Shown piece after piece: positions 9,598-18,247 of a DNA stretch of 64,000 bases. The DNA is from Belliella filtrata (GTDB lineage: Bacteria; Bacteroidota; Bacteroidia; Cytophagales; Cyclobacteriaceae): the NCBI RefSeq assembly GCF_022549775.1, contig NZ_JAKZGP010000022.1, positions 1 to 64,000 of the forward strand, in the 5' to 3' direction. A program made the translations under genes and the position numbers. Numbering within the stretch: position 1 is the stretch's first letter; every line of letters begins with the position of its first letter. The notes beneath the pieces are model-generated. The model was not told where the DNA came from and made no database searches. It saw nothing but the letters and a program-made list of their open reading frames with translations.

Positions 9598-10638
9598 ATG
9601 GCAGAGGAAATATACAATGATCAATTTGATGAGGAAGAGATAGCGCTTTTTGAGCTTCACCATATTACTATAGACAAAAAACAGTCTTTGATCAGGATTG
9701 ATAAATTTTTGACGGATAAGTTGCCCAACACCACCCGCAATAGAGTTCAAAGCGCGATAGAAGCTGGACACATTACTGTGAATGGAGGTAAAGTCAAGAC
9801 AAATTATAAAATTAAGCCACAGGATGAGATCAAAGTCTATCTTCAGGAGCCGATCAGAGATGGTGAACTGGTAGCAGAAAATATTCCTCTTGACATCATC
9901 TATGAAGATGATCACCTATTGATCGTGAACAAACCTGCAGGCATGGTGGTACACCCTGCTCATGGCAATTGGACAGGGACACTGGTCAATGCACTAGCGT
10001 ATCATTTCAAACAGCTTCCTGAGCTACCTGGAAACTCTGGAAGACCAGGTTTAGTTCATCGAATAGACAAAGATACCTCTGGGCTTTTGGTAATCGCAAA
10101 ATCTGAAATGGCCATGTCTGATTTGGCTAATCAGTTTTTTCACCACACCATTGAGCGAACTTACTTGGCTTTGGTCTGGGGTGAGCTAGCAGAAGATCAA
10201 GGTACGGTCAATGCCCATGTTGGAAGAAGTGCCAAGGATAGGAAAGTGATGAGTGCATATCCAGATGGAAGTCAAGGAAAACACGCTGTGACGCATTTTG
10301 AAGTAATGGAAAGGTTGAGGTATGTATCCTTGATAAAGTGTAACTTAGAAACAGGAAGAACACATCAGATACGCGCACACATGAAGCATTTGGGTCATCC
10401 ACTTTTCAATGATGCCATGTATGGAGGTGATAAAATCAGAAAAGGTACACAGTTTTCTAAATACACTTCTTTTATCAAAAACTGTTTTGCTTTGATGCCG
10501 AGACAAGCACTTCACGCGACTTCCTTGGGTTTCATTCACCCTGCCACCAAAGAGAAAATGTATTTTGAAATCCCACTTTCTGAAGACTTTGCTGCAGTGC
10601 TAGAGAAGTGGAGGCAATATGTTGTGTATGAGAATTGA
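9598..10638 (+). CDS. rluD: RluA/RluD-family 23S rRNA pseudouridine synthase
   Basis: A 346-residue pseudouridine synthase of the RluA/RluD family, which isomerises uridines in 23S rRNA. An S4 RNA-binding domain (about residues 30-95, 'IRIDKFLTDKLPNTTRNRVQSAIEAGHITVNG') precedes the catalytic domain. The active-site motif is HRIDKDTSGLLV near residue 155, with the catalytic Asp. The family motifs 'VNKPAGMVVHPAHG' and 'GRTHQIRAHMKHLGHPL' are also present. Length and domain order fit RluD, the enzyme for helix 69, better than the shorter RluA/TruC types, but site specificity is inferred. An exact -7 promoter element lies 4 nt before the ATG and an intrinsic terminator follows the stop. Confidence 0.92.
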   Translation: MAEEIYNDQFDEEEIALFELHHITIDKKQSLIRIDKFLTDKLPNTTRNRVQSAIEAGHITVNGGKVKTNYKIKPQDEIKVYLQEPIRDGELVAENIPLDIIYEDDHLLIVNKPAGMVVHPAHGNWTGTLVNALAYHFKQLPELPGNSGRPGLVHRIDKDTSGLLVIAKSEMAMSDLANQFFHHTIERTYLALVWGELAEDQGTVNAHVGRSAKDRKVMSAYPDGSQGKHAVTHFEVMERLRYVSLIKCNLETGRTHQIRAHMKHLGHPLFNDAMYGGDKIRKGTQFSKYTSFIKNCFALMPRQALHATSLGFIHPATKEKMYFEIPLSEDFAAVLEKWRQYVVYEN

Positions 10639-10659
10639 TGAATTTCAGAATTTTAAGTG

Positions 10660-10686
10660 AATCAGGTTTCTTATGGCTGATTTTTT
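10660..10686 (+). terminator. Intrinsic terminator of rluD
   Basis: AATCAG (10660-10665) pairs with CTGATT (10677-10682) across an 11-nt loop, followed by a T run to 10686. It lies 22 nt after the rluD stop. Confidence 0.65.
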
Positions 10687-10812
10687 CTTCTGTTTTTGAT
10701 AATTTGAAAATATTTCCAATAAACAGCAAACATATTGTTAATATTAAGCCCTGATTTTAAGGATTTTCTAAGAGGAAACTGAACTTACATTATGAAGTTT
10801 TCAAAAAATGAA

Positions 10813-10842
10813 TTTTCGCAATCGTTACAATTTTTAACTTTG
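10813..10842 (+). promoter_or_regulatory. Possible second upstream promoter of the intergenic RNA
   Basis: TAACTTTG at 10835-10842 matches the -7 consensus. A TTTTC box at 10813-10817 lies 17 nt upstream, slightly closer than usual. It sits about 80 nt upstream of the better promoter for the structured RNA, and the downstream sequence to 10900 shows no gene. Confidence 0.35.
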
Positions 10843-10900
10843 TAAATTTTAAGACCTAAAATTAAATATAATGTAAATTTTTAGCTATTTTCTTGTGAAA

Positions 10901-10932
10901 TTTTCAAGAATAAAATTTGGTTCGTATATTTG
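10901..10932 (+). promoter_or_regulatory. Promoter of the structured intergenic RNA
   Basis: A TATATTTG -7 element (10925-10932, exact TAnnTTTG) is preceded by TTTTC (10901-10905) with 19 nt between. That is the usual Bacteroidota spacing, and the same TTTC-N19 arrangement occurs at prfA in this window. The predicted start is close to 10938. Confidence 0.6.
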
Positions 10933-10937
10933 TAAAA

Positions 10938-11095
10938 GAAATCAGAGATAAAAAAGTTATTTCTGAACTGATTGAAGTGAGCTGGTCACGGTTCTCCATA
11001 TAGAAAAGAGGTTCGATTCCTTATCAATTCAGCAGGTTATTTTGGGTTTATTGTTAATTGACTAAGCTATGAAATTGTATTTCATAGCTTTTTTT
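10938..11095 (+). ncRNA. Candidate structured non-coding RNA with tRNA-like domain
   Basis: The stretch between rluD and the AsmA-like gene has no convincing reading frame but has the parts of an RNA gene. A promoter ends at 10932. A 5' hairpin pairs 10942-10951 with 10957-10966 (one G-U pair). A tRNA-like domain spans 10968-11033: acceptor-like CTGATTG against CAA-T-TCAG with one bulged T, a D-arm-like GTGA/TCAC hairpin with loop GCTGG, a weak TTCT/AGAA arm, and a T-arm-like GAGG-TTCGATT-CCTT. A 12-bp terminator hairpin with a T run closes it. The anticodon arm is one nucleotide short and there is no variable loop, so it is not an ordinary tRNA. It could also be a cis-acting leader, but the next gene begins 240 nt beyond the terminator. 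I cannot assign it to a known RNA family. Confidence 0.5.
11064..11095 (+). terminator. Perfect intrinsic terminator of the intergenic RNA
   Basis: AAGCTATGAAAT (11064-11075) pairs without mismatch with ATTTCATAGCTT (11079-11090) across a 3-nt loop, and a T run continues to 11095. The rluD terminator lies about 400 nt upstream, so this one serves a separate transcript. Between 11096 and 11333 I see no gene, only A/T-rich sequence upstream of the AsmA-like gene. Confidence 0.85.
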
Positions 11096-11333
11096 ATTTA
11101 CCAGAGCTTTGTATTCAAATGATTTTGCCAAGCACGAAATATTCTTTTGTTTGTCTGATAGCGAAATACTCAATGGATGAATTCATGTATCAAGTAACCA
11201 CTTATGTGTTTCAATCGTTAGATTGACCAAATCAAGTTTTGAAAGCAGGATAATCATGATTCTTTTTATATCTTGAGGATGTATTCAGCAATTGTGCGGG
11301 AATTGACTTATTTTTATTGCTAGAAAACCATTT

Positions 11334-14300
11334 ATGGACGAAACAACGACTCCTAATAACAGACTAAAAAATCCTAGATGGCTTAAATATGTGAAGCCTT
11401 TAGGGATTACTGTGCTTGTCTTATTAGTCTTGCAAATGGTGATTTATTTTAGTTCCGATTTTTTTCTCCGAAACTACCTAAAGAACAAAGTAAGCCAAGC
11501 TTCTGAACAAAAGTATGAGGTTGATTTTGACAGGTTCTATGTTTCTTTGTTTCAGCGAGGATTAATTTTTGAGGGTTTCAAGTTGATTCCTGTTGAGGAG
11601 GCTTTTGTGGATATGCCCGATGTCCCTTATTACAAAATCGAAGTCCCAAAGATTTCACTGACCCGCCTGTTTTACGCTTTCAGAAAGCGCGAGTTTCAAA
11701 TAGGCATGGTGGCACTTAGTAATCCCTCCATTGAGTTCAGGCTGATCGAAGATGTAGAATCATTGCAAGAGAGCGGAGAAAAATCGCCATTACAACTTTT
11801 AGAAGAAGAAATCAGAAAGAGCTTTGGAGAAATGGGCTTGAAAGAAATCCGAGTAAAGTCATTAGTGGTGAAGGAGGCTGATTTACTTTTAAAGAATTTC
11901 ATTTCACAGAAATCTATTAAAATTGATCATGCAGACATTCTAGTTAAGGATATTCAGTTATTGCAAGATAGATCTCCACAGACACCACTGAATGCAGCAG
12001 GGTTTTCTATTGATTTAGACAATTTTGAAATCCTTCTAGCAGATAGCGTGCACAATATCAAAGCATCAGAAGTTCACGTATCTTCGATAGAGCAGTTTAT
12101 CAAGGCTAAAAATGTCTCAATCTCTCCTGATTTTTCGAAAAAATCAAGCACCTATTTTCAGGTACACCTAAATGATCTTCAGGTTGGTGACGCAGATATT
12201 AATAAAGTGTTTTACACGACAGAAGTAGATGTTGGGTCTTTGCGACTATACAAGCCTGTCTTTCACCTTTTTAACTCTAAAGATAGAGTGGAAGCCAGTA
12301 ATCAAGATAGTTTTGAGCTTTATGCCCTTATAGAAGGGATATTGAAAGCTATTCAAGTGGAAAGTTTAGAAATTGAGGAAGGTAAGTTCACCCAAACAGT
12401 GGTAGGAGAGATTGATAAACCACGTATCAAGTCTGATCGTATAGATTTCGAAATGCAAAATGTGTACATTGGCCCAGACAATAAGCTCACCCAAGATCAG
12501 TTTTTCTTTGCAGAAAATGCTGCTTTGGTACTGCAAGGGGTTGAACTGTCACTGGGAGATCAACTCCACAAGTTTGTTGGAGAGCATGTGTCACTGTCTT
12601 CTTTTGAGGATGAGATTCTCATGCGCAATGTGAAGATTGTGCCTACTGATGAAGCTGACTCTGTTGACGATGAGACGATTTTTGAGATCGATGTGCCTGA
12701 GATCAGGATTGAGAAATCAAATTTAAAAAAAATCTATAATGAAGGTATAGTAGATATTTCTACTGTTATGATCAATAGTCCAGAGATCATCTTGAGGGAT
12801 ATAGAAGCAAATCGAGAAGTAGAAAAAAAGCCTTTTGACTTACAAGCTTTGACTAGGGATTATCTCCGAGCTATTTATATTGAAAAACTAGCTGTAAACG
12901 AAGGCTCTCTAGTCATTGATAATAATTTAAGAATCAGACAAGACAGCCTCTCCTTTGGCAAGTTGAATTTGGTATTGGAGAAATTTGCGCTGGATCAGTA
13001 CACTGATCGTAATGGTAAGGGGATATTTTTCGCGGAAAACCTACAAGTCGAGTTAAAAGATTACGCCTTAAAACTGTCTGATAACTTACACGTTTTTAAA
13101 GCCAATAGTCTTTACCTGGATACAAAGTCCTCCATTGTGAGGATTGAAGGGTTTTCAATCAGACCTTTTCAGATAGGTCAGCTGCAAGCCAATTTAAGAA
13201 ATTATGATAAGTCAACTGCCATAGACTTGTACATCCCAAGATTTATGGCAACTGGAGTGGATTTAAAGCGTGCTTATTTTAGAGGTGATCTTGATATCAA
13301 AGAAATACGTGTCCCTTCCCCAAAGATCAGTATTTATAATTTTGGACCGAGAGAGAAAGATGATTCGGATAGGGTAGATAGACAGGATATTTTAGATTTA
13401 CTAAGGGCTTATTTTACCGAAGTAACTGTGAATCACCTCATTTTGGAGCGAGGAAGCCTCAACTATGAGAACTATGGAAGGGAAAAACTTAGGACTTTTT
13501 CAGAAGATAACGTCTCAGTAGCAGTCAAGAATTTTCACATTGATCAAAATACTACTCCAGCAGAAGTTGGAAACTTGTTTTCGGAAGAAGTAAATCTTGG
13601 ACTGAACAATTATGTGTTTAGCATAGCAGATGGAAAATACAATATCGTAGCCGATAGGATTAGCTTCAACACAGCTCGAGAGGAGATCATTACATCAAAT
13701 GTACAGCTAAGACCAAGCACGAGGACTGCCGATAAGACAAGAATTTCAGTCAATATTCCTACACTTTCTTTTACAGGGTTTGATCTTGAAAAATTCATGT
13801 TTGACAATGAACTGAACCTTAACAAAGTGAAATTATCAGGGTCTTCTGTGAATCTATTGCTCAACAAAGATGTAGATGATTCAGAAAGTGAACCTAGATC
13901 AAGGAGACGAGACAGAACCTTACCAAAGACGATCAATTTGATCAATATAGATACTGTCATGGCAGAAAAAGCCAATTTCAATCTTTCTATGAGAGAAAAT
14001 GGTCATGCCAGAGAGTTGGTGGATACAGGTATTGATCTTTCAATATTCGATTTCATGTTGGATTCAGCTTCACTCGCTAAAGGAGATATTTCTGGTTTTT
14101 TTGGAGGGCTATCTTTGTCGATAGATGAATTTTGGCTGACATTGCCAGATAGTGTGCATAGGGTGACTTTTTCTAAAGTCGAGTTAGATACAAGATATGA
14201 AGGGATTTTGCTCAATAACCTTAGGATTATACCTCACAATCTTTACGGCAAACCGGGTGCTCCAATCATTTCTGGACATATTCCTACAGCCCTTATCAAA

Positions 14301-15692
14301 ACCAAAGCAGTGGCAGATGCACAAGTGAATAAGGATTTGGTCATTTCAGAATTCAGACTTTTCAGGCCTGATATTGAGCTCTTTACAGATGAGGAAGAAA
14401 AGGCAGACTCAAGTTCGCCTTCGGATGCTGATGTGGGAGACAACATGAATCAAATCTTGGAAAGAGTAGTAATTGAAGAGTTTGAGATCGTTGATGGAAA
14501 TCTATCTTTCTATGATAAAAATGCAACTAAAGAGCCACAAATTTTCAACCGAATAAATGTCTCCCTTCAAGACCTCGATCTTGACTTGGAAGAGATGTCT
14601 GGCTTTGATAGGTCGGCATTGTTGAAAAAGGAGTTCAAGGTCAGTTTGCCTGATTATGAGATTTATACTAAAGATAGTATGAATGTATTCAAGATCGGAT
14701 ATGCCATGATCAGTCAAGACAAAATCCAATTGCAACAGGTGAGTCTTATGCCAAGATTTGGGAAATATGCATATACCCGATTGGCAAACCAAGAGATAGA
14801 TGTCATGAACTTACAAATCCCTGAAATTGTCATAGAAAAACCTGATTTAAAGTTGTTGGCAGACAAACAAATACTTAAGGCAGGAGGGCTTGCTGTTATG
14901 GATTTGGAAGGGCAGATTTTTAGAGACAAGCGATTTCCTTTACCAGAGGGAAAGTATAAAATGATGCCACAGGAATTGATGCAGCAAGTTGGTTTTGATG
15001 CTTTGATAGATACATTAAAGCTTGTGAATGGCAAGATCACCTATGAAGAGTTTCCAGAAAAAGGCATGGTCCCAGGGGAGATATATTTTTCTGATCTCAA
15101 TGCTACTCTTTTTCCTTTCCACTTAAGTAAAGAGAAAGAGGATTTCGAATTGAGTCAAAGCTTTTTGAAAGGTAAGGTGAAGATCAATGATGTAGCACCT
15201 ATCAGCTTATCAGGGATTATGTATTACCAAGCGCCTTATCAGATGTTTTTACAAGCAGAGATTGGAACATTTGATTTTGAATTGATCAATCCAATCCTTA
15301 TGCCAAATGCTTTTGTAAAAGTCCGAGAAGGTCATGTACATGGCGGTGAATGGTCATTTGTAGCTGACAATAAAGAAGCCAAAGGTGAAATGATTCTTCG
15401 ATACAATGATCTTCGGGTCGATTTGCTTGATGAGCGGACTTTGGAACTTGGCAAGGGGAGAAAGAGAATTCTGACTTTTGTATTAAATACTTTTGCTTTG
15501 AAAAGTCATAATCCCAGAAAATTCCCAAGAAACACAGTGAAAGGACAAATCTATGAACCTAGAGATACTGAAAAGTTCATCTTTAACTATTGGTGGAGGA
15601 CTACATTTTCGGGCATGAAAGGTACTTTTGGTTTTGGGCAATCTCGTCCTCCTAAAAAGCTCCCACTGATAAAAAGGAAGGAAGAGGAGTAG
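11334..15692 (+). CDS. Large AsmA/TamB-like envelope protein with repeated modules
   Basis: A 1452-residue protein with one N-terminal membrane helix (about residues 18-42, 'PLGITVLVLLVLQMVIYFSS') and a long, beta-rich periplasmic part. The N-terminal 'RNYLKNKVSQASEQKYEVDFDRFYVSLFQRGL' and the C-terminal AsmA-like region (about 1218-1430) resemble AsmA/TamB-type proteins, which are implicated in lipid transfer or outer-membrane biogenesis. The middle is repetitive. A recurring unit, a short helix, then 'I..L.V..G.L.', a strand-rich part and a closing 'IP.....G.DL....NG.' or similar, begins near residues 155, 327, 501, 687, 865, 1038 and 1218, a period of about 175. It ends in basic residues (KKLPLIKRKEEE). 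It is monocistronic by position, with a convergent mnmD 10 nt beyond its stop. Exact function is unknown. Confidence 0.72.
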   Translation: MDETTTPNNRLKNPRWLKYVKPLGITVLVLLVLQMVIYFSSDFFLRNYLKNKVSQASEQKYEVDFDRFYVSLFQRGLIFEGFKLIPVEEAFVDMPDVPYYKIEVPKISLTRLFYAFRKREFQIGMVALSNPSIEFRLIEDVESLQESGEKSPLQLLEEEIRKSFGEMGLKEIRVKSLVVKEADLLLKNFISQKSIKIDHADILVKDIQLLQDRSPQTPLNAAGFSIDLDNFEILLADSVHNIKASEVHVSSIEQFIKAKNVSISPDFSKKSSTYFQVHLNDLQVGDADINKVFYTTEVDVGSLRLYKPVFHLFNSKDRVEASNQDSFELYALIEGILKAIQVESLEIEEGKFTQTVVGEIDKPRIKSDRIDFEMQNVYIGPDNKLTQDQFFFAENAALVLQGVELSLGDQLHKFVGEHVSLSSFEDEILMRNVKIVPTDEADSVDDETIFEIDVPEIRIEKSNLKKIYNEGIVDISTVMINSPEIILRDIEANREVEKKPFDLQALTRDYLRAIYIEKLAVNEGSLVIDNNLRIRQDSLSFGKLNLVLEKFALDQYTDRNGKGIFFAENLQVELKDYALKLSDNLHVFKANSLYLDTKSSIVRIEGFSIRPFQIGQLQANLRNYDKSTAIDLYIPRFMATGVDLKRAYFRGDLDIKEIRVPSPKISIYNFGPREKDDSDRVDRQDILDLLRAYFTEVTVNHLILERGSLNYENYGREKLRTFSEDNVSVAVKNFHIDQNTTPAEVGNLFSEEVNLGLNNYVFSIADGKYNIVADRISFNTAREEIITSNVQLRPSTRTADKTRISVNIPTLSFTGFDLEKFMFDNELNLNKVKLSGSSVNLLLNKDVDDSESEPRSRRRDRTLPKTINLINIDTVMAEKANFNLSMRENGHARELVDTGIDLSIFDFMLDSASLAKGDISGFFGGLSLSIDEFWLTLPDSVHRVTFSKVELDTRYEGILLNNLRIIPHNLYGKPGAPIISGHIPTALIKTKAVADAQVNKDLVISEFRLFRPDIELFTDEEEKADSSSPSDADVGDNMNQILERVVIEEFEIVDGNLSFYDKNATKEPQIFNRINVSLQDLDLDLEEMSGFDRSALLKKEFKVSLPDYEIYTKDSMNVFKIGYAMISQDKIQLQQVSLMPRFGKYAYTRLANQEIDVMNLQIPEIVIEKPDLKLLADKQILKAGGLAVMDLEGQIFRDKRFPLPEGKYKMMPQELMQQVGFDALIDTLKLVNGKITYEEFPEKGMVPGEIYFSDLNATLFPFHLSKEKEDFELSQSFLKGKVKINDVAPISLSGIMYYQAPYQMFLQAEIGTFDFELINPILMPNAFVKVREGHVHGGEWSFVADNKEAKGEMILRYNDLRVDLLDERTLELGKGRKRILTFVLNTFALKSHNPRKFPRNTVKGQIYEPRDTEKFIFNYWWRTTFSGMKGTFGFGQSRPPKKLPLIKRKEEE

Positions 15693-15702
15693 ACTCCTCT
15701 TA

Positions 15703-16386
15703 TCAAATCTTCACCGCTCTGGTCATTTCTTTTTTCCCTGGAGGTCCTGGCAATGTTTCTACCTCCATACCTAGTGACTTGAGATCTCTTTTCAGCTGAC
15801 CCATAGCGCAATAAGTCGTAAAAACCCCTTCAGGATTCATGCTGTCTACTACTTTATCCAGCATTTCTTTAGACCACAATTCAGGTTGCTTGTTTGGTGC
15901 AAAAGCATCGAAAAACACCACATCAGCAGGGTATAGCGCAACATCTTGAAGTGTGGTCTGCTCTTTTTTCATGTTGAAAAATTCTGAAACTACAACTCCC
16001 TCATTCCATGATGCTTCATGCAAAGCATTGAAATATGGTTTAAAATGCATGATCATAGGATCAATATCGGTATAGTTAAGTTGGGAGTAGACGGATTCTT
16101 CAAGAGGGTATGGCTCAATGGTATGATAGAGCACAGGGATTTTATTTTGTTCTGCCCATACCAATGCAAGCCAAGCATTCAACCCAGTTCCAAAACCTAC
16201 TTCAAAAATTCTAATGGGCTTGGCTCCAGGGTGTCTCATTTCCCACGTTTCTAGACCATAGAGCATAAAAACATGGATAGATTCTCTGTAAGCACCATGA
16301 AAGGAATGATATGTTTCATTCAGTTCAGGTAGGAAAAGTGAATGAGAACCGTCTTCAGTGGTTATGATTTTGATTTCTTTAGACAT
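15703..16386 (-). CDS. mnmD: tRNA 5-methylaminomethyl-2-thiouridine methyltransferase, MnmD (MnmC methyltransferase domain)
   Basis: A 227-residue SAM-dependent methyltransferase equivalent to the N-terminal domain of MnmC. It methylates 5-aminomethyl-2-thiouridine at the wobble position (U34) of certain tRNAs. The SAM-binding loop is 'IFEVGFGTGLNAWLA' near residues 60-75. The active-site region is 'VVFFDAFAPNKQPELWS', and the C-terminal 'GPPGKKEMTRAVKI' is typical of the family. The FAD-dependent oxidase half of MnmC is absent, as is usual in many Bacteroidota. It follows ispF by 7 nt on the same strand and is probably co-transcribed with it. Its stop lies 10 nt from the end of the convergent AsmA-like gene. 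Confidence 0.92.
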   Translation of the reverse strand: MSKEIKIITTEDGSHSLFLPELNETYHSFHGAYRESIHVFMLYGLETWEMRHPGAKPIRIFEVGFGTGLNAWLALVWAEQNKIPVLYHTIEPYPLEESVYSQLNYTDIDPMIMHFKPYFNALHEASWNEGVVVSEFFNMKKEQTTLQDVALYPADVVFFDAFAPNKQPELWSKEMLDKVVDSMNPEGVFTTYCAMGQLKRDLKSLGMEVETLPGPPGKKEMTRAVKI

Positions 16387-16393
16387 GCTATTG

Positions 16394-16876
16394 TTATTTT
16401 TTTTCTACTAAAACAGCACTATATGCCGATACTCCTTCTTCTCTACCTACAAAGCCTAACCACTCCGTCGTAGTAGCTTTGATAGAGACATCCTCTTCTG
16501 ATATGTCCATTACTTCTGCAAGACACTTTTTCATTTCTGGAATATAAGGATTGATTTTGGGGGTTTGAAGGCAGATGGTGGCATCTATATTTGATACTTC
16601 ATATCCTTTTTCTCTGATGAGGATCATTACCTGTTTGAGTAAAATTTTGGAATCTATACCCTTATATTTTGGGTCTTTGTCAGAGAAGTGAAAGCCTATG
16701 TCTCGGAGGTTGGTCGCTCCAAGCAATGCATCACAAATCACATGAATCAGTACATCTGCATCAGAATGTCCCACAGCACCTTTTTCATGGTTGAGTTTGA
16801 TACCTCCTAGCCAGAAATCATATCCTTCTTTTAGCTGATGGACATCATAGCCAAATCCTACCCTAATTTTTCCCAT
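16394..16876 (-). CDS. ispF: 2-C-methyl-D-erythritol 2,4-cyclodiphosphate synthase
   Basis: IspF forms 2-C-methyl-D-erythritol 2,4-cyclodiphosphate from the CDP-methylerythritol phosphate intermediate in the MEP pathway of isoprenoid synthesis. The 160 residues are normal length. The zinc ligands are in 'GYDVHQL' (Asp and His) and the second His in 'HSDADVLIHVICDALLGA'. The substrate-binding 'DIGFHFSDKDPKYKG' and C-terminal 'ATTTEWLGFVGREEGVSAYS' are also recognisable. It heads a two-gene unit with mnmD (7-nt gap). Upstream is a short spacer that holds a repeat-like palindrome (16898-16921). Confidence 0.96.
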   Translation of the reverse strand: MGKIRVGFGYDVHQLKEGYDFWLGGIKLNHEKGAVGHSDADVLIHVICDALLGATNLRDIGFHFSDKDPKYKGIDSKILLKQVMILIREKGYEVSNIDATICLQTPKINPYIPEMKKCLAEVMDISEEDVSIKATTTEWLGFVGREEGVSAYSAVLVEKK

Positions 16877-16897
16877 AATTATATGTTATTATTTTTT

Positions 16898-16921
16898 CCC
16901 TTGGGTTAAAACCCGGGGCTA
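16898..16921 (-). repeat. REP-like palindromic repeat, copy 1
   Basis: Read on the minus strand this 24-nt unit begins TAGCCCCGGG and contains TTTTAACCC. It matches the unit at 46548-46571 on the plus strand at 17 of 24 positions, and all seven differences are transitions. The core is a GGGTT/AACCC palindrome. A second short palindrome, GTCCTTACAGGAC, lies at about 16933-16945. The spacer 16877-17074 holds no gene. Confidence 0.5.
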
Positions 16922-17074
16922 ATATGCCAGTTGTCCTTACAGGACTTATTGTTGGCAGGTATTGTTTATATTCTATTTTCTTTTACGAAATTCTATGTCT
17001 TGGTTTTTGACTCTTGCTCCTGCTCGCAGCAGGCAAGTCCAAATTATAATCTCTCACCTCTCTTCACCCTCCAA

Positions 17075-18151
17075 TCAATCTTCCATACCTGAGGATTTCA
17101 TTTTTTCTACATTTTCGGCAAAACGAAGCGCAGAAATAAACTCTTCGATATTTCCTTCCATGACATCGGGTAAGTTATACACTGTCTTGTTAATCCTGTG
17201 ATCTGTAACTCGGCTTTGAGGATAGTTGTATGTTCTGATTTTATCAGACCTATCTCCACTTCCTACCATAGACTTCCGCTGTGCTCCTACTGCCTCATTG
17301 TGTTTGGCTAGCTCGATTTCATATAGTCTAGAGCGAAGCACTTTCAATGCCTTTTCAAAGTTCTTGATTTGGGACTTTTCATCTTGACATGTCACTACCA
17401 ATCCGGATGGAATATGAGTCAATCTCACAGCCGAATAAGTTGTGTTTACAGACTGACCGCCAGGCCCAGAAGAACAATAGGTATCTTTCCGAACTTCATT
17501 CATATTGATGTTCACCTCCACATCATCCATCTCTGGCAAGACAGCTACTGTAGCGGCAGATGTATGTACTCTACCCTGTGTCTCCGTAGCTGGAACTCTT
17601 TGTACCCTGTGTACACCCGACTCATATTTCATCATCCCATACACATCGGCTCCAGTAATGGTACTGATGATCTCTTTGTATCCACCAGATGAGCCAAAGG
17701 TCAAATCCAACACAGTGAGCTTCCAGCCTTGCTTGTCACAGAATCTCTGATACATCCTGAAAAGATCGCCAGCAAAAATCGCTGCCTCATCCCCACCTGT
17801 TCCACTTCGAATCTCTAGTATACTATCTTTAGAATCATTTGGATCCTTGGGAATCAACTGCTGCTTGAGATCCTCTTCAAGCTTGATCTCTTTAGCTCTC
17901 AGTTCATCAAGCTCCAACTTTGCCATCTCTCTGAAATCGGGATCTTTTTCGTTTTCCAAGATTTCCTTTGAACTTTTGATATTATCTAATACCAATGTAT
18001 ATTCATCAAGTAGCTCGACTATCTTCTCTAATTCTTTATATTCTTTGGTTAGCTTAGTGTATTTCCCCATATCAGACATGGCGTCTGGCTGGATGATCAG
18101 CTGACCTACTTCGATAAATCTATCTTTAAGCGCTTGTAATTTGTCAAGCAT
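17075..18151 (-). CDS. prfA: Peptide chain release factor 1
   Basis: Release factor 1 recognises UAA and UAG in the ribosomal A site and triggers peptide release. The 358-residue length is normal. The catalytic GGQ is in '[24 protein letters not shown]' (about residue 232), the methylated glutamine site. The codon-recognition PxT-type motif region is '[21 protein letters not shown]'. The N-terminal third is helical and charged, as expected. Upstream, on the minus strand, an exact TATCTTTG element and a TTTC box with 19-nt spacing form a good promoter. The stop lies about 200 nt from ispF, and uvrA ends 97 nt upstream on the same strand. Confidence 0.97.
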   Translation of the reverse strand: MLDKLQALKDRFIEVGQLIIQPDAMSDMGKYTKLTKEYKELEKIVELLDEYTLVLDNIKSSKEILENEKDPDFREMAKLELDELRAKEIKLEEDLKQQLIPKDPNDSKDSILEIRSGTGGDEAAIFAGDLFRMYQRFCDKQGWKLTVLDLTFGSSGGYKEIISTITGADVYGMMKYESGVHRVQRVPATETQGRVHTSAATVAVLPEMDDVEVNINMNEVRKDTYCSSGPGGQSVNTTYSAVRLTHIPSGLVVTCQDEKSQIKNFEKALKVLRSRLYEIELAKHNEAVGAQRKSMVGSGDRSDKIRTYNYPQSRVTDHRINKTVYNLPDVMEGNIEEFISALRFAENVEKMKSSGMED

Positions 18152-18177
18152 ATTTTTCTATTGTTTTTTTAATGGGG

Positions 18178-18208
18178 CAAAGATAACACCTCTACCCATA
18201 GGATGAAA
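18178..18208 (-). promoter_or_regulatory. prfA promoter
   Basis: On the minus strand TATCTTTG (18185-18178) matches TAnnTTTG exactly. TTTC (18208-18205) lies 19 nt upstream. The predicted start leaves a leader of about 20 nt before the prfA ATG at 18151. Confidence 0.6.
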
Positions 18209-18247
18209 ATTAATATAAAATGTCCAAGAAGGCATTAAAATCAATAC

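Noticed and set aside
10968-11033. Ordinary tRNA gene
   Set aside because: The acceptor stem has a bulge, the anticodon loop is one base short, no variable loop exists and no anticodon is convincing, so it is reported only as a tRNA-like part of a longer RNA.
16962-17201. Plus-strand frame in the ispF-prfA gap
   Set aside because: It overlaps the end of prfA on the other strand and has low-complexity composition with no signal or domain; no support for a gene.
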